Shown here piece by piece: positions 1 through 8,039 of a stretch of 39,570 nucleotides of DNA. The stretch spans positions 1-39,570 of the forward strand of contig NZ_SCMU01000029.1 in NCBI RefSeq assembly GCF_005503695.1, read 5' to 3'. The DNA comes from Sphingopyxis sp. 2PD. Its GTDB lineage: Bacteria > Pseudomonadota > Alphaproteobacteria > Sphingomonadales > Sphingomonadaceae. The notes beneath the pieces are model-generated. The model did not search any database. It was not told the DNA's origin and saw nothing but the letters and a program-made list of their open reading frames with translations. Position numbers and translations under genes: made by a program. Positions within the stretch are counted from its first letter, which is position 1, and the number at the start of each line of letters is the position of its first letter.

Positions 1-50
1 TCCTTCAATATCGCGATGATCTGCTCTTCGCTGAACCTGCTTCGCTTCAT
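1..50 (-). CDS. IS3-family transposase OrfA, N-terminus only
   Basis: The reverse complement opens with ATG at 48-50 and reads M-K-R-S-R-F-S-E-E-Q-I-I-A-I-L-K-E before running off the window edge. This is the characteristic start of OrfA, the helix-turn-helix DNA-binding half of many IS3-family transposases. Only 16 codons are visible, so whether the element is complete or broken cannot be judged. The start lies about 60 bases from the putative terminal repeat near 113. Confidence 0.75.
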   Translation of the reverse strand, partial: MKRSRFSEEQIIAILK

Positions 51-113
51 TCTGTCCGACTCCTTCGTGTCGGACTCTACTCAAAATCGGTCACATTTCA
101 GGGGAGCACGTCA
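1..113 (-). mobile_element. left end of an IS3-like insertion sequence
   Basis: The transposase start at 50 is preceded (on the minus strand) by a short hairpin, GTCCGAC at 54-60 against GTCGGAC at 69-75. The stretch ending at 113 reads TGACGTGCTCCCCTGA on the minus strand. Its TGA...CCCC form looks like an IS3-group terminal inverted repeat, so I place the element boundary near 113. The exact end and any target duplication are inferred, because the other end is outside the window. Confidence 0.5.
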
Positions 114-163
114 ATCGTGATGAGTCAGCGAATATGGAACGCGACATCCAGCGGCTGGGATAG

Positions 164-239
164 TGGTGCCCGGGGACGGGATCGAACCGCCGACACTGCG
201 ATTTTCAATCGCATGCTCTACCAACTGAGCTACCCGGGC
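164..239 (-). tRNA. tRNA-Phe (GAA)
   Basis: The reverse complement folds as a 76-base tRNA. The acceptor stem GCCCGGG (233-239) pairs with CCCGGGC (168-174), followed by discriminator A and an encoded CCA (164-166). The D arm starts TAGCTC, the anticodon stem-loop is TGCGA-TTGAAAA-TCGCA giving anticodon GAA, and the T arm carries GGTTCGATCC. It lies downstream of yacG on the same strand and could be read from the same transcript. The IS edge lies 50 bases beyond its 3' end. Confidence 0.97.
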
Positions 240-335
240 AGGGCCGCTGCGACCCGTTGGTCGCGCTGGCGAGCGGCGGCTATAGGCAGGGCTTGTAGTC
301 CTGTCCAGTGGCTTTGTGATGTCCGATTTTCCGCG

Positions 336-518
336 TCAACTTTCGTCGAAACGATCGCTGTCGGCGGTCCCGTCGGGCGCCTGCGTCGCGGCGACGCGAT
401 AGTCTTCGCCGAACCAGTTCAAGAGGTCGCGGTCGCGGCAGCCGCGACTGCAAAAGGGTTTGAACTCCGGCTCGCGCGGCTTGCCGCAGAGCGGACAGCG
501 CGGCGGTTTATTGGGCAT
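336..518 (-). CDS. yacG: YacG-type DNA gyrase inhibitor, zinc-binding
   Basis: This 60-residue protein has the YacG zinc knuckle: C-P-L-C near residues 8-11 and C-S-R-G-C near 23-27, followed by D-L-L-N-W-F-G-E-D-Y. Known YacG proteins bind the C-terminal part of GyrB and inhibit gyrase; this follows from the family, not from the sequence alone. The length matches the family. The start overlaps the end of the upstream RNase gene by 11 bases, so it is probably the last protein gene of the infA-maf-RNase-yacG unit. The acidic tail after residue 45 has no recognisable motif. Confidence 0.93.
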   Translation of the reverse strand: MPNKPPRCPLCGKPREPEFKPFCSRGCRDRDLLNWFGEDYRVAATQAPDGTADSDRFDES

Positions 519-1491
519 GTCCGGTTCCTTTGCTCGCGGCGTCGGCGGTCAGTTGGACCGGACGTCCGGTCCGTCTTTGCAACAGCGCGGTCCACGCCGG
601 ATGCGCCGCGATATGGTCGATCACCGCGGGCCGCGCGGTCAGCGTCAACACCCCCGCCCCCACCGCACGCTCAGCCTGCCGCAGCAACAGCGCCGCATCG
701 GTGGCGACCGGATCGAGCACGACCTGTTCGATCAGCGACGGACGATCGCGGCGGCGTATGATCTGCATCAACCCAAAGCCGTTTACCGCGGTGCGCTCAT
801 AAGGCTGCGGCAGTGCCGCATCGACTGCGGCGTCGATCATGTGGCGCCCCTTGCGATCGGAGAGCGAGGGGAAATCGATGCCGATCGAACCGCCGATGTT
901 GCAGCAGCGGATCACTGCAGCCGCGGCCTTTGCACCGACCTGGGCCAGCGTCAGCGCATCACCGCCGCCATCAATGTCGATCAGCACCATCGCCGGGGTC
1001 GCATCGACCCACAGCGCGCCGCCGTCGAAGGGCCAGTGACCGGTGCGGACATGATCGATCAATTCGGACCAGCCCGCCTGTTCCAGCCGATCGGGATCGG
1101 TCGGGCGCAGCTCGGTTACCGGCAGGCCGCTGGCTGCGATCCGCGCGCGCAGGTCGGGACCGTCGCCGGGCGCCGCGCCTGCGTCGGCCAACCGCGCTCG
1201 CGCCGGCTTGTCGCGCCCGCGTTCGCGCAGCGCCATACGGGTGATCTCGACGGTCAGCGCGGCGCCGATCGATGCCGCTGGCGGCAATCCGGTCAGGGTC
1301 GCGGTGGGCGCACCGGGCCAGTCGAGCGTCACCAGTGGCGATTTCCCGGCTTCGACCAGCCGCGCCGCGACCACCGCGCCGACGCGCGGCCCGGCGCCTT
1401 CGCGCTCGATCCGTGCCTCCAGAATGTCGTCGCCATCGACCAGCGCCGCGCGCGCTTCGCCGATCCCGGCTTCGTACAGCCATTCAGCCAA
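508..1491 (-). CDS. short ribonuclease E/G-family protein
   Basis: This 327-residue protein resembles the catalytic part of RNase E/G. Two motifs match the family's metal-binding aspartates: V-L-I-D-I-D-G-G (Asp172) and G-G-S-I-G-I-D-F (Asp206). It is shorter than typical RNase G (near 490 residues). I see no clear S1 RNA-binding domain at the N-terminus, and no CPxCxGxG zinc-link after the catalytic core. It would cleave single-stranded RNA if active. It overlaps maf by 8 bases and yacG by 11 bases, so all three are probably translated from one message. Sphingomonads often carry such a short paralogue in this position beside maf. Family assignment is firm; activity and RNA targets are not shown. 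Confidence 0.85.
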   Translation of the reverse strand: MAEWLYEAGIGEARAALVDGDDILEARIEREGAGPRVGAVVAARLVEAGKSPLVTLDWPGAPTATLTGLPPAASIGAALTVEITRMALRERGRDKPARARLADAGAAPGDGPDLRARIAASGLPVTELRPTDPDRLEQAGWSELIDHVRTGHWPFDGGALWVDATPAMVLIDIDGGGDALTLAQVGAKAAAAVIRCCNIGGSIGIDFPSLSDRKGRHMIDAAVDAALPQPYERTAVNGFGLMQIIRRRDRPSLIEQVVLDPVATDAALLLRQAERAVGAGVLTLTARPAVIDHIAAHPAWTALLQRRTGRPVQLTADAASKGTGHAQ

Positions 1492-2086
1492 GGGGGATGC
1501 CCGCGCTGGTCAGCAGGGTGCGCGTTTCGAACAGCGGCAGCCCGACGACATTCGAATGGCTGCCCGACAGGAAACGGACAAAGGCCTCGGCGCGACCCTG
1601 GATCGCGTAGCCGCCAGCCTTGCCCATGCCCTCGCCGCTTTCGACATACCAGTCGATCTCGGCGGCGCTCAGCACCTTGAACGCGACGATGGTGTCGGCA
1701 ACGCGCACCCGCGCCTTGCCGTCGGTCCCGACGACGCACAGCCCCGAATAGACATGGTGCCGCCGCCCCGACAGCAGGCCGAGCATGCGGCGCAGATCCG
1801 CCTCGTCGGCGGGTTTTTCCAAGATGCGACGCCCGACCGCGACGGTCGTGTCACCCGCCAGCACCACCTCGTCCGCCGTACGCGCGACCGCCAGCGCCTT
1901 GCCCTTGGCCAGCCGCGCGACATAATCACGCGGCAGTTCGCCCTTCAGCGGCGTTTCGTCGATGTCGGGGGACGCGATCCGCGCCGGGATCACGCCGATG
2001 CGCGCCAGCAGCTCACGCCGCCGGGGCGAAGTCGAAGCGAGAACCAGTACCGGCATGGGCGCAGGAGTTTTCGCCGCGCCGCTCAC
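1484..2086 (-). CDS. maf: Maf nucleotide pyrophosphatase
   Basis: This is a 200-residue Maf/YhdE/YceF-family protein, a house-cleaning pyrophosphatase that hydrolyses non-canonical or modified nucleoside triphosphates. The hallmark [12 protein letters not shown] lies near the N-terminus, followed by D-E-T-P, the metal-binding stretch V-L-A-G-D-T-T-V near residue 90, and G-Y-A-I-Q-G-R-A-E near 170. The GTG at 2086 overlaps the infA stop as GTGA. An in-frame ATG at 2056 gives the start usual for the family (M-P-V-L-V-L-A-S) and 190 residues, so the first ten residues may be untranslated. Which Maf subgroup it belongs to is not resolved. Confidence 0.93.
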   Translation of the reverse strand: MSGAAKTPAPMPVLVLASTSPRRRELLARIGVIPARIASPDIDETPLKGELPRDYVARLAKGKALAVARTADEVVLAGDTTVAVGRRILEKPADEADLRRMLGLLSGRRHHVYSGLCVVGTDGKARVRVADTIVAFKVLSAAEIDWYVESGEGMGKAGGYAIQGRAEAFVRFLSGSHSNVVGLPLFETRTLLTSAGIPLG

Positions 2087-2301
2087 TTGAAGCGATAGGT
2101 GATCCGACCCTTGGTCAGGTCATAGGGGGTGAGTTCGACGAGCACTTCGTCGCCAACCAGGACACGGATGCGGTTCTTGCGCATCTTTCCGGCCGTGTGG
2201 CCCAGAATCTCGTGGTTGTTTTCCAGTTTGACGCGAAACATCGCGTTGGGCAGCAGTTCGACCACTTGGCCGCGCATCTCCAGAAGTTCTTCTTTCGCCA
2301 T
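2083..2301 (-). CDS. infA: translation initiation factor IF-1
   Basis: This 72-residue protein is a complete IF-1: a single S1/OB fold starting [11 protein letters not shown] and ending R-I-T-Y-R-F-K. It includes the typical [18 protein letters not shown] stretch. IF-1 binds the ribosomal A site during initiation. A Shine-Dalgarno sequence AGAGGA (2305-2310) precedes the ATG. The gene is first of the run infA-maf-RNase-yacG, with a candidate promoter just upstream, and its stop overlaps the GTG of maf. Confidence 0.98.
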   Translation of the reverse strand: MAKEELLEMRGQVVELLPNAMFRVKLENNHEILGHTAGKMRKNRIRVLVGDEVLVELTPYDLTKGRITYRFK

Positions 2302-2320
2302 CAGTCCTCTAGGATCTCAC

Positions 2321-2349
2321 AAAATAAGGATGCGCGCCCATAGCCGCAA
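2321..2349 (-). promoter_or_regulatory. candidate sigma70-type promoter of infA
   Basis: On the minus strand TTGCGG (2344-2349) and TATTTT (2321-2326) are separated by 17 bases. This puts a start site near 2314, about a dozen bases before the infA ATG and just ahead of its ribosome site. The stretch lies in the gap between infA and the end of the cupin-like gene. It is a match by eye only. Confidence 0.45.
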
Positions 2350-2373
2350 AATGCCGCGATGGAAAGCAGTCTG

Positions 2374-3240
2374 TCACGCAACGAGCCGCAGCTTTCGCGC
2401 GATCCGCCAGCCCACCGACCGCGCCCAGGCATAGCTTGGCCAGCGCGGCGGCATCGCCGGGTCCAGCCCCATGCGGCGCAGCGCGGCGTTGGCGGCGTGC
2501 GCTTCGGATTCGCGATAGCTCCATTCGCTGCGCCAGGTGATCGACAGCGAGATCGACGGCGCATCGCCATTGGCGACAAAGTGCGGCGCCATGACCGGCA
2601 TCAGCACGGCGTCGCCGGGCGCGAGCGGTACCTGCTGCGCATCGGCATGGAAATCGTCCTGCCACGGCAGGTTACGGTGGCCGCCGCCATGATAGCGTTC
2701 ATGCTCGCGGCGATCGGCAAAACGCTCGTCCCCCGCGGGCCAGACGTTCATGACCTTGGTCCCGCGCAGTTGCAGCAAAATATTATGCTCGGGGTCGAAG
2801 TGATAGGGCGTGATCGACCCCGGCGACGAAATGAAGATGAACCCCTGCGGCGTCAGCATCGCGCCCGTCCGCGGTTCGACCACCGATTTGAGTTCGCCGA
2901 GCAGGTCCATCAGCAGCGTGCGATAAGCCGGAACATTTTCGATATTCTTGAGCACCGCCCAGCTGCCATTGGTGTCGATGGTGCGGATCGTCTCGCCGAT
3001 CGACAAGCCATTCGACGGGACATCCTCGGGACGGATCCCGATCGGGACATTGCCCGGATTATATTCGACCGCGCTCGCCGGCATGCTTTCGGCAAGCTCT
3101 GCCAGCGCCTCGATCGACAGCAAGGGATGGTCGGGCAGATGATGGCGCAGCAGTCCCGCCTTCAAAGGATATAGCGCCGCCATCGCCGCCAGCGTGTCGG
3201 CGGGGAAAACGGGAGCAGAGATCGGCTGATGCGCAGTCAT
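2374..3240 (-). CDS. JmjC/cupin-like 2-oxoglutarate oxygenase-type protein
   Basis: This 288-residue protein carries the iron-binding pattern of JmjC/cupin-8 oxygenases: Y-H-F-D (His147, Asp149), then the N-I-L-L-Q-L-R-G-T-K-V strand, and the distal histidine in M-A-P-H-F-V (His220). Related bacterial proteins are usually annotated as cupin-like or as transcriptional regulators, and few substrates are known. If active it would be an iron- and 2-oxoglutarate-dependent hydroxylase; that is inferred from the fold. Its ATG overlaps the stop of the upstream FemAB-like gene as ATGA, so the two proteins are probably made together. No signal peptide or membrane segment is seen. Confidence 0.8.
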   Translation of the reverse strand: MTAHQPISAPVFPADTLAAMAALYPLKAGLLRHHLPDHPLLSIEALAELAESMPASAVEYNPGNVPIGIRPEDVPSNGLSIGETIRTIDTNGSWAVLKNIENVPAYRTLLMDLLGELKSVVEPRTGAMLTPQGFIFISSPGSITPYHFDPEHNILLQLRGTKVMNVWPAGDERFADRREHERYHGGGHRNLPWQDDFHADAQQVPLAPGDAVLMPVMAPHFVANGDAPSISLSITWRSEWSYRESEAHAANAALRRMGLDPAMPPRWPSYAWARSVGWRIARKLRLVA

Positions 3241-4421
3241 GTCGGGCTTTCTACTTCATTTTCGACGGCGGTGGGAGCTTTCCAGCGTCGCCAGAGCCGC
3301 TCGATCCTGGCGAGCATCGCAAAGCGCAGCCGGTCGGCGGGCGACGACAGCGCGGCGTTGACCCACACCAGCGCGCGGCGCTCGCGCCAGACGCTGTCGA
3401 TCATCGGATGTCCGGGCGCAGCGCAGCTGTCGACCCACGCGATCGCGGGGTCGTCCAGCAGGTCGAGATTTTCCTGTTGCAGCAACACCCCGGGCGAAAA
3501 GCGGGCATATTCCTCGTCGAACGCGGTCTTGAACGAAAAGCCCCCGGGCGGTGCCCGAAAATTGATCAGCATCGCCAGCGGTCGCTCGTCGAGGTCCAGC
3601 GCACGCATGTCGAGCCGCCCCACCTCTGCGGCACCGGCGATGATGGCGCGGAACCAAGCCTCGGTATCGCCATGGCTGGCGAGCGCCGATCCGGCGCGGC
3701 CTTTCCAGCCGCGCGCCTCCAGGTCGAGAAAGCTGTCGATCCACGGTTCGATCGCCTCTCCCGCCTGCCAGCGTCGAAAACGCACGCTCCCCTGCTCGGC
3801 GAGCCGATTGGCCTGGCGCCGATGCTCCTTGCGCTTCTTGGCGCGCACCGCGGTGTCCCAATATTCGGCGGGCGACAGGTCGCTGGCGAGCAGCGCGCGC
3901 TCTTCGCGATGGACGATCTCGGCTTCGCCGCCGCGCACCCGCGCGACATCGACCAGCGCGCGGTGCAGTGGTCCATCCTCAGTCAATCGCGGCACATGCA
4001 ACAAGGTCCGCGCCCACGGCGCCGCATCGCACCAGCCGAGCAGGATCGACCAGAACAGGCGTTCGAACCCCGCGCGGACCAGCGGCAATCCCAGAAAATG
4101 ATTGGGGTGCGCCCAGCCGGTCACATGGCGCAGCGGCAGGCGGCCATATTGCGGCGCAGCGGCGATCGGCATGATGCCGATCACCGGCCCGTCGCTGCCG
4201 TCGCGCACCATGACCAGCCGCGCGGTGCGATCGGGGTCGAGCAGGTGCAACGCCGATTGCAGGCACCAGCGTTCGGCAAAGGGATTGGGTTCGCTGGCCT
4301 CCGCCGCCAGCCGGTCCCACGCCGCCGCTAGCTCGGGTGAAAGCGCCAGCGGGTCGACGATACGCACCGTCAGCGGATCGGCGGGGGTGGCGTCGGCGGG
4401 AAAGGCGGGGTGCACCGTCAT
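3237..4421 (-). CDS. GNAT/FemAB-like acyltransferase (BioF2/CelD type)
   Basis: This 394-residue protein is of the double-GNAT BioF2/CelD type. N-terminal half: P-N-P-F-A-E-R-W-C-L near residue 46 and a G-W-A-H-P-N-H-F-L-G-L-P segment near 120. C-terminal half: the basic stretch A-K-K-R-K-E-H-R-R-Q-A-N-R-L, followed by L-E-A-R-G-W-K-G, F-K-T-A-F-D-E-E-Y-A and P-G-V-L-L. Such proteins transfer acyl or aminoacyl groups; the substrate is unknown. It is the first gene of a two-gene unit with the JmjC-like protein, overlapping by four bases. It is one of three FemAB-like proteins in the window, which suggests but does not prove a link to the neighbouring exopolysaccharide locus. Confidence 0.82.
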   Translation of the reverse strand: MTVHPAFPADATPADPLTVRIVDPLALSPELAAAWDRLAAEASEPNPFAERWCLQSALHLLDPDRTARLVMVRDGSDGPVIGIMPIAAAPQYGRLPLRHVTGWAHPNHFLGLPLVRAGFERLFWSILLGWCDAAPWARTLLHVPRLTEDGPLHRALVDVARVRGGEAEIVHREERALLASDLSPAEYWDTAVRAKKRKEHRRQANRLAEQGSVRFRRWQAGEAIEPWIDSFLDLEARGWKGRAGSALASHGDTEAWFRAIIAGAAEVGRLDMRALDLDERPLAMLINFRAPPGGFSFKTAFDEEYARFSPGVLLQQENLDLLDDPAIAWVDSCAAPGHPMIDSVWRERRALVWVNAALSSPADRLRFAMLARIERLWRRWKAPTAVENEVESPT

Positions 4422-4473
4422 CGGGTGGAGGTTAGCAGGGAAGCGTTAAAATGGGGTGGCGATTCGATGCTCC

Positions 4474-4614
4474 CCTTCCCCCTTAATGGGGGAAGGATAC
4501 GCAGCCTTATCGCGAAGCGATTAGGCGAAGTTGGATGAGGGTGATGGCGCGTCCTTGCTCCGCCATCTCAGGCCGAGAGCGCCCCCACCGCTGCGATTAA
4601 GCCAGCAAGCTGGC
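4474..4614. repeat. palindrome-containing intergenic repeat
   Basis: The 233-base gap between the two minus-strand units holds a strong hairpin, CCTTCCCCC (4474-4482) against GGGGGAAGG (4488-4496), and a second perfect one, GCCAGC-AA-GCTGGC (4601-4614). The sequence between looks like a rearranged mobile repeat and I find no gene in it. It may separate transcription of the amidotransferase gene from the acyltransferase gene, but neither hairpin has a T-run, so it is not a standard terminator. Confidence 0.6.
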
Positions 4615-4654
4615 AAGTCACGCAGCCTCCCCCATCAAGAAAGGAACATATTCC

Positions 4655-6550
4655 TCAAATCCCGAACAATTTCGCCAGCGACTTTTCCAGCATGAAAAAC
4701 TGCCAGATCAACCGCCCATGGTCGCGCCGCCCAGACTGGTGCGCCGCGACGATACGCTCGATCTCGGCCATGTCGAACCAGCCCGACCGCGCCAGAGTCG
4801 ACGACGTCGCCAGCCCCCTCGCCTGCTCGACCAAAGCGCCGCGGAACCATTGCGACACCGGCGTCACAAACCCCATCTTGGGCCGATACAGGATGTCGTG
4901 CGGCAGATAGCGTTCCATTGCCTGCTTCATGATCGCCTTGCCGGTCGATCCCTTGACGCGCATCGACGCGGGCAGGCTCGCGGCGAATTCGATCAGCCGA
5001 TAATCGAGCAGCGGCTCGCGCGCCTCGAGGCTCACCGCCATGCTCATCCGGTCGGTCTTGGTCAGGATGTCGCCGGGCAGCCAGATCATCAGGTCGGCAT
5101 ATTGCGCGCGGTCGAGCGGCTCGCGCGCCGGGGCTTCGGCCATCGCCTTCCAATAGCGCGCCTCTGCGACATGATCGCCCAGCGCATGATGCGCGGCGTC
5201 GTTGAACAGGAGCGACCGCTGCGCCTGCCCCGTCACCCCGACCGCTTCGGCATAGCCTTCGGCACCGCTTTTGGACAGGCTGGCGAGCGTTGCGCGCGCG
5301 CGCAGCGGGCGCGGTGCCCAGTCCATCTGCGGCCAGATCTTCGCCAGTGGCCCCAGCACCCCGCGGCGCATGAAGCCCGGGATCAACCCGCGCAGCCGCT
5401 CCTCCTGATGCTGGAACACCAGCCGCCGATAGCCGGCAAACGCCTCGTCGGCGCCGTCGCCCGACAGCGCGACAGTCACGCTTTCGCGCGCGAGCTCGCA
5501 CACGCGGTAGGTCGGCAGCGCGCTGGCGTCGGCAAATGGCTCGTCGAAATGATCGGCGATCGTATCGACCAGCCCGAAATCGCCCGACGACACAGTGCGC
5601 GTGCGATGATCGGTCGCGAAGCGTTCGGCGATTTGCTGGGCATAGGCGGTTTCGTCGAGCGCCGCCTGATCGAAGCCGATCGTGCAGGTCTTGACCGCCT
5701 TCGCGCTCGCTTCCGCCATCAATGCGACGACCGCGCTGCTGTCGACGCCGCCCGACAGAAAGGCGCCGAGCGGAACATCGGCGACCATGCGGTCGGTTAC
5801 TGCGGCGCGCATCAGATGGACAAGATGCTCGGCGACCTCGCCTTCACTGGCCTTGATACGCCGCGAAAAATCGGGCGCCCACCAGCGCGTCGGTGCGGGG
5901 ACGGGCTTGCCGCGTTCGAGCAGCAGAAAATGGCCTGCGGGCAGCTTCTCGACCCCCGCGACGATGCAATTGTCGTCGGGGACATAACCAAAGGCTAGGA
6001 AATCCTCGATCGCAGTCAGGTTGGCTTCCTGCCGCAGCAGCGGGTTGCGCAGCAGACCCTTCAGTTCGGACGCAAACGCCACCGACCCGTCCGACAGCCG
6101 CGCATAGTGCAGCGGCTTCACCCCCAAGCGGTCACGCGCCAGGAACAGGCAGCCGCGCGCATGATCGTGGATCGCAAAGGCAAACATGCCGTTCAGCCGC
6201 GACAGGCAATCGGGCCCCCATTGCCGCCACGCCGCGATGATGACCTCGGTATCGCCGCTGGTGCGGAACCGGTGGCCGCGATCCTCCAGTTCGGAGCGCA
6301 GCTCGCGGAAATTATAGATTTCGCCGTTGTAGGTGAGCGTCACAGCTTCGTCATCGCTCGCCATCGGCTGCGGACTGCCGTCGATGTCGATGATCGACAG
6401 GCGCAAATGACCGAGCCCGACGCCGGGAGCGGTCCAGACGCCCGACCCGTCCGGGCCGCGATGCGCCATCGGATGCAGCATTGCGCGGAGGCGCGCCGGG
6501 TCGACGGGCTTCGCCGTTTCCAGATGATAGATGCCCGCGATCCCACACAT
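4655..6550 (-). CDS. XrtA-associated amidotransferase (asparagine-synthase-like)
   Basis: This 631-residue protein is a class II glutamine amidotransferase fused to an asparagine-synthetase domain. The N-terminal nucleophile is Cys2 in M-C-G-I-A-G-I, with R-G-P-D-G near 31 and Y-N-G-E-I-Y-N near 74. The ATP-pyrophosphatase loop is S-G-G-V-D-S-S at 266-272. It matches the family called amidotransferase 1, exosortase A system-associated. The expected chemistry is glutamine-dependent amidation of an adenylated carboxylate; the acceptor is unknown and need not be aspartate. It is the last gene of the XrtA operon, starting 10 bases after the exosortase stop. Both catalytic sites look intact. Confidence 0.94.
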   Translation of the reverse strand: MCGIAGIYHLETAKPVDPARLRAMLHPMAHRGPDGSGVWTAPGVGLGHLRLSIIDIDGSPQPMASDDEAVTLTYNGEIYNFRELRSELEDRGHRFRTSGDTEVIIAAWRQWGPDCLSRLNGMFAFAIHDHARGCLFLARDRLGVKPLHYARLSDGSVAFASELKGLLRNPLLRQEANLTAIEDFLAFGYVPDDNCIVAGVEKLPAGHFLLLERGKPVPAPTRWWAPDFSRRIKASEGEVAEHLVHLMRAAVTDRMVADVPLGAFLSGGVDSSAVVALMAEASAKAVKTCTIGFDQAALDETAYAQQIAERFATDHRTRTVSSGDFGLVDTIADHFDEPFADASALPTYRVCELARESVTVALSGDGADEAFAGYRRLVFQHQEERLRGLIPGFMRRGVLGPLAKIWPQMDWAPRPLRARATLASLSKSGAEGYAEAVGVTGQAQRSLLFNDAAHHALGDHVAEARYWKAMAEAPAREPLDRAQYADLMIWLPGDILTKTDRMSMAVSLEAREPLLDYRLIEFAASLPASMRVKGSTGKAIMKQAMERYLPHDILYRPKMGFVTPVSQWFRGALVEQARGLATSSTLARSGWFDMAEIERIVAAHQSGRRDHGRLIWQFFMLEKSLAKLFGI

Positions 6551-6560
6551 GGCGCGACCC

Positions 6561-8039
6561 CTAACGCAGTTTCAGCGCGCGGTCAGCCATCGCCTTGGCT
6601 CCGCCCGACGCGGAAACAAAATCCTCTATCGCATCGCGCCCGCCCTGCTCCGCCTCGCTCGACACGACCAGCGACAGCGCGCGCGGATCGCCGCCGAGCA
6701 GTCGCGCCTTCAGCCCCGCGAGTTTGGCGCCCCGCGGATCGCCCGTGATTGCCCCGTTCACAAGATACCAAGTCGCCGCATCGCGCAGCACCGGGCCGGG
6801 GTGGAGCAACCGTTCGGTCCGCGCGCCCTCGACCGCGGGCAAGGACGCGCTCCACGCCCATTTGCTGTCCGGATCGACCGCCCCCTGTCCGAAGGCAACC
6901 ACCTCGCGGCCCTCGGCCTGGCGTTCATAGCCGCCGATCGCAACCGTCACCCGGCGTCCGTTCGTATCGACGAAATGCCGCAGCAACCACTGGTCGGCGC
7001 CGTCGAAGCGCGGTGCCCACGTCATGCTCTCGGCGCGCGTTTCGTTCCAGCCGCGCGGTGCCTCGACCGCCATCGTCGCGGGCAGCGGCGCGCTGCGTCC
7101 GCCCACAAGCCATGCCCAGCTGGCAAAGATCAGCGGGATCGCCAGCGCCGCGGACAACACTGCCTTCGCCGCGCCGGCAAAGCGCGGCGCGCCATCAAGC
7201 CCGGTGACGTCGACCGCCACATCGTTCGCGGGCCGGTCGAACCAGCGCCGTGCAACCAGCATCACGATCAGGATGACGAGCCCGAAAAAGATCCAGCCGT
7301 AGAAGATATGATCGATCCCGCCCGCCGCCTCGATCCCCCAGATTTCGGCGGCGACCATCGTGCCATAAGCGCGCAGCGCGTTGGCGAGTATCGTCGTCGC
7401 GAGCGCCGCAGCGACAAACACGATGCGCCGCGTCCAGCTTTTGAAACACAAATGCGCCGCGAACACCGCATAGGCGAGCATCGCGATCAGGAAATTGACC
7501 CCCGAACATTCCTCCGCAACCTCGAAGAAGCCGGCGGGCGTGGTGATGAACACCCCCTCCATCTCGGCGGCAATGCCCGACAGGTGGAGCAGGATAACGC
7601 TGATATGCGCGGTAAAGGTCTGGAGCAGCGGCACCAGTTCCTCGCCGAACGGCACCAGGAGAAGCGCATAGCAGAGCGGAAAGAGCAGCCCGCGCACCAG
7701 CTTTTCACCGAGTGTCGCGCCGACCGCGCCCTGCAGCATCAGGATCAACCCGAGCTGGCGAAACAGCCCAACCCCCGCCGCCTCGCCGACCAGCCACACC
7801 AGTCCCGCTCCCGCCATCCAGACGAGCGCGGGCCACCAGAAGGCGGGAGTCAGCGGGCGCAGCAGATCGATCCGCTGCGACACCAGCCAGCCGATCATCG
7901 GCACGATCAGCAGGCAGTGAGTGAAGGTCGAGCTGTTCCACCAGATGCCCGCCATATCGGCAGCATCGCGCCAGAAGAGCGCGAGAATTATCGCCGACAG
8001 CAGCGCAAGCGCGGCGAGATGGCGCTGCCACAGCGTCAT
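6561..8039 (-). CDS. xrtA: exosortase A fused to EpsI domain
   Basis: This 492-residue inner-membrane protein has about eight hydrophobic segments in residues 8-265. The exosortase triad is visible: Cys178 in E-E-C-S-G-V-N-F, Arg223 in A-N-A-L-R-A-Y, and His244 in I-D-H-I-F-Y-G-W. Exosortases cleave and probably transfer PEP-CTERM proteins at the membrane. After residue 270 comes a periplasmic EpsI-type domain (one more hydrophobic segment near 290-312, then W-N-E-T-R-A, G-G-Y-E-R-Q and H-P-G-P-V-L-R-D). EpsI is a separate protein in some other XrtA loci. The ATG overlaps the glycosyltransferase stop as ATGA. No PEP-CTERM substrate lies in this window. Confidence 0.95.
   Translation of the reverse strand: MTLWQRHLAALALLSAIILALFWRDAADMAGIWWNSSTFTHCLLIVPMIGWLVSQRIDLLRPLTPAFWWPALVWMAGAGLVWLVGEAAGVGLFRQLGLILMLQGAVGATLGEKLVRGLLFPLCYALLLVPFGEELVPLLQTFTAHISVILLHLSGIAAEMEGVFITTPAGFFEVAEECSGVNFLIAMLAYAVFAAHLCFKSWTRRIVFVAAALATTILANALRAYGTMVAAEIWGIEAAGGIDHIFYGWIFFGLVILIVMLVARRWFDRPANDVAVDVTGLDGAPRFAGAAKAVLSAALAIPLIFASWAWLVGGRSAPLPATMAVEAPRGWNETRAESMTWAPRFDGADQWLLRHFVDTNGRRVTVAIGGYERQAEGREVVAFGQGAVDPDSKWAWSASLPAVEGARTERLLHPGPVLRDAATWYLVNGAITGDPRGAKLAGLKARLLGGDPRALSLVVSSEAEQGGRDAIEDFVSASGGAKAMADRALKLR

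Noticed and set aside
460..1680. Arg/His/Gln-rich 406-codon plus-strand frame
   Set aside because: It is antisense to the RNase, maf and yacG genes and has no domain; its composition is that of a shadow frame.
4474..4496. Intrinsic terminator of the XrtA operon
   Set aside because: The hairpin is strong but has no T-run on the minus strand and lies about 160 bases beyond the last stop; kept as a repeat instead.
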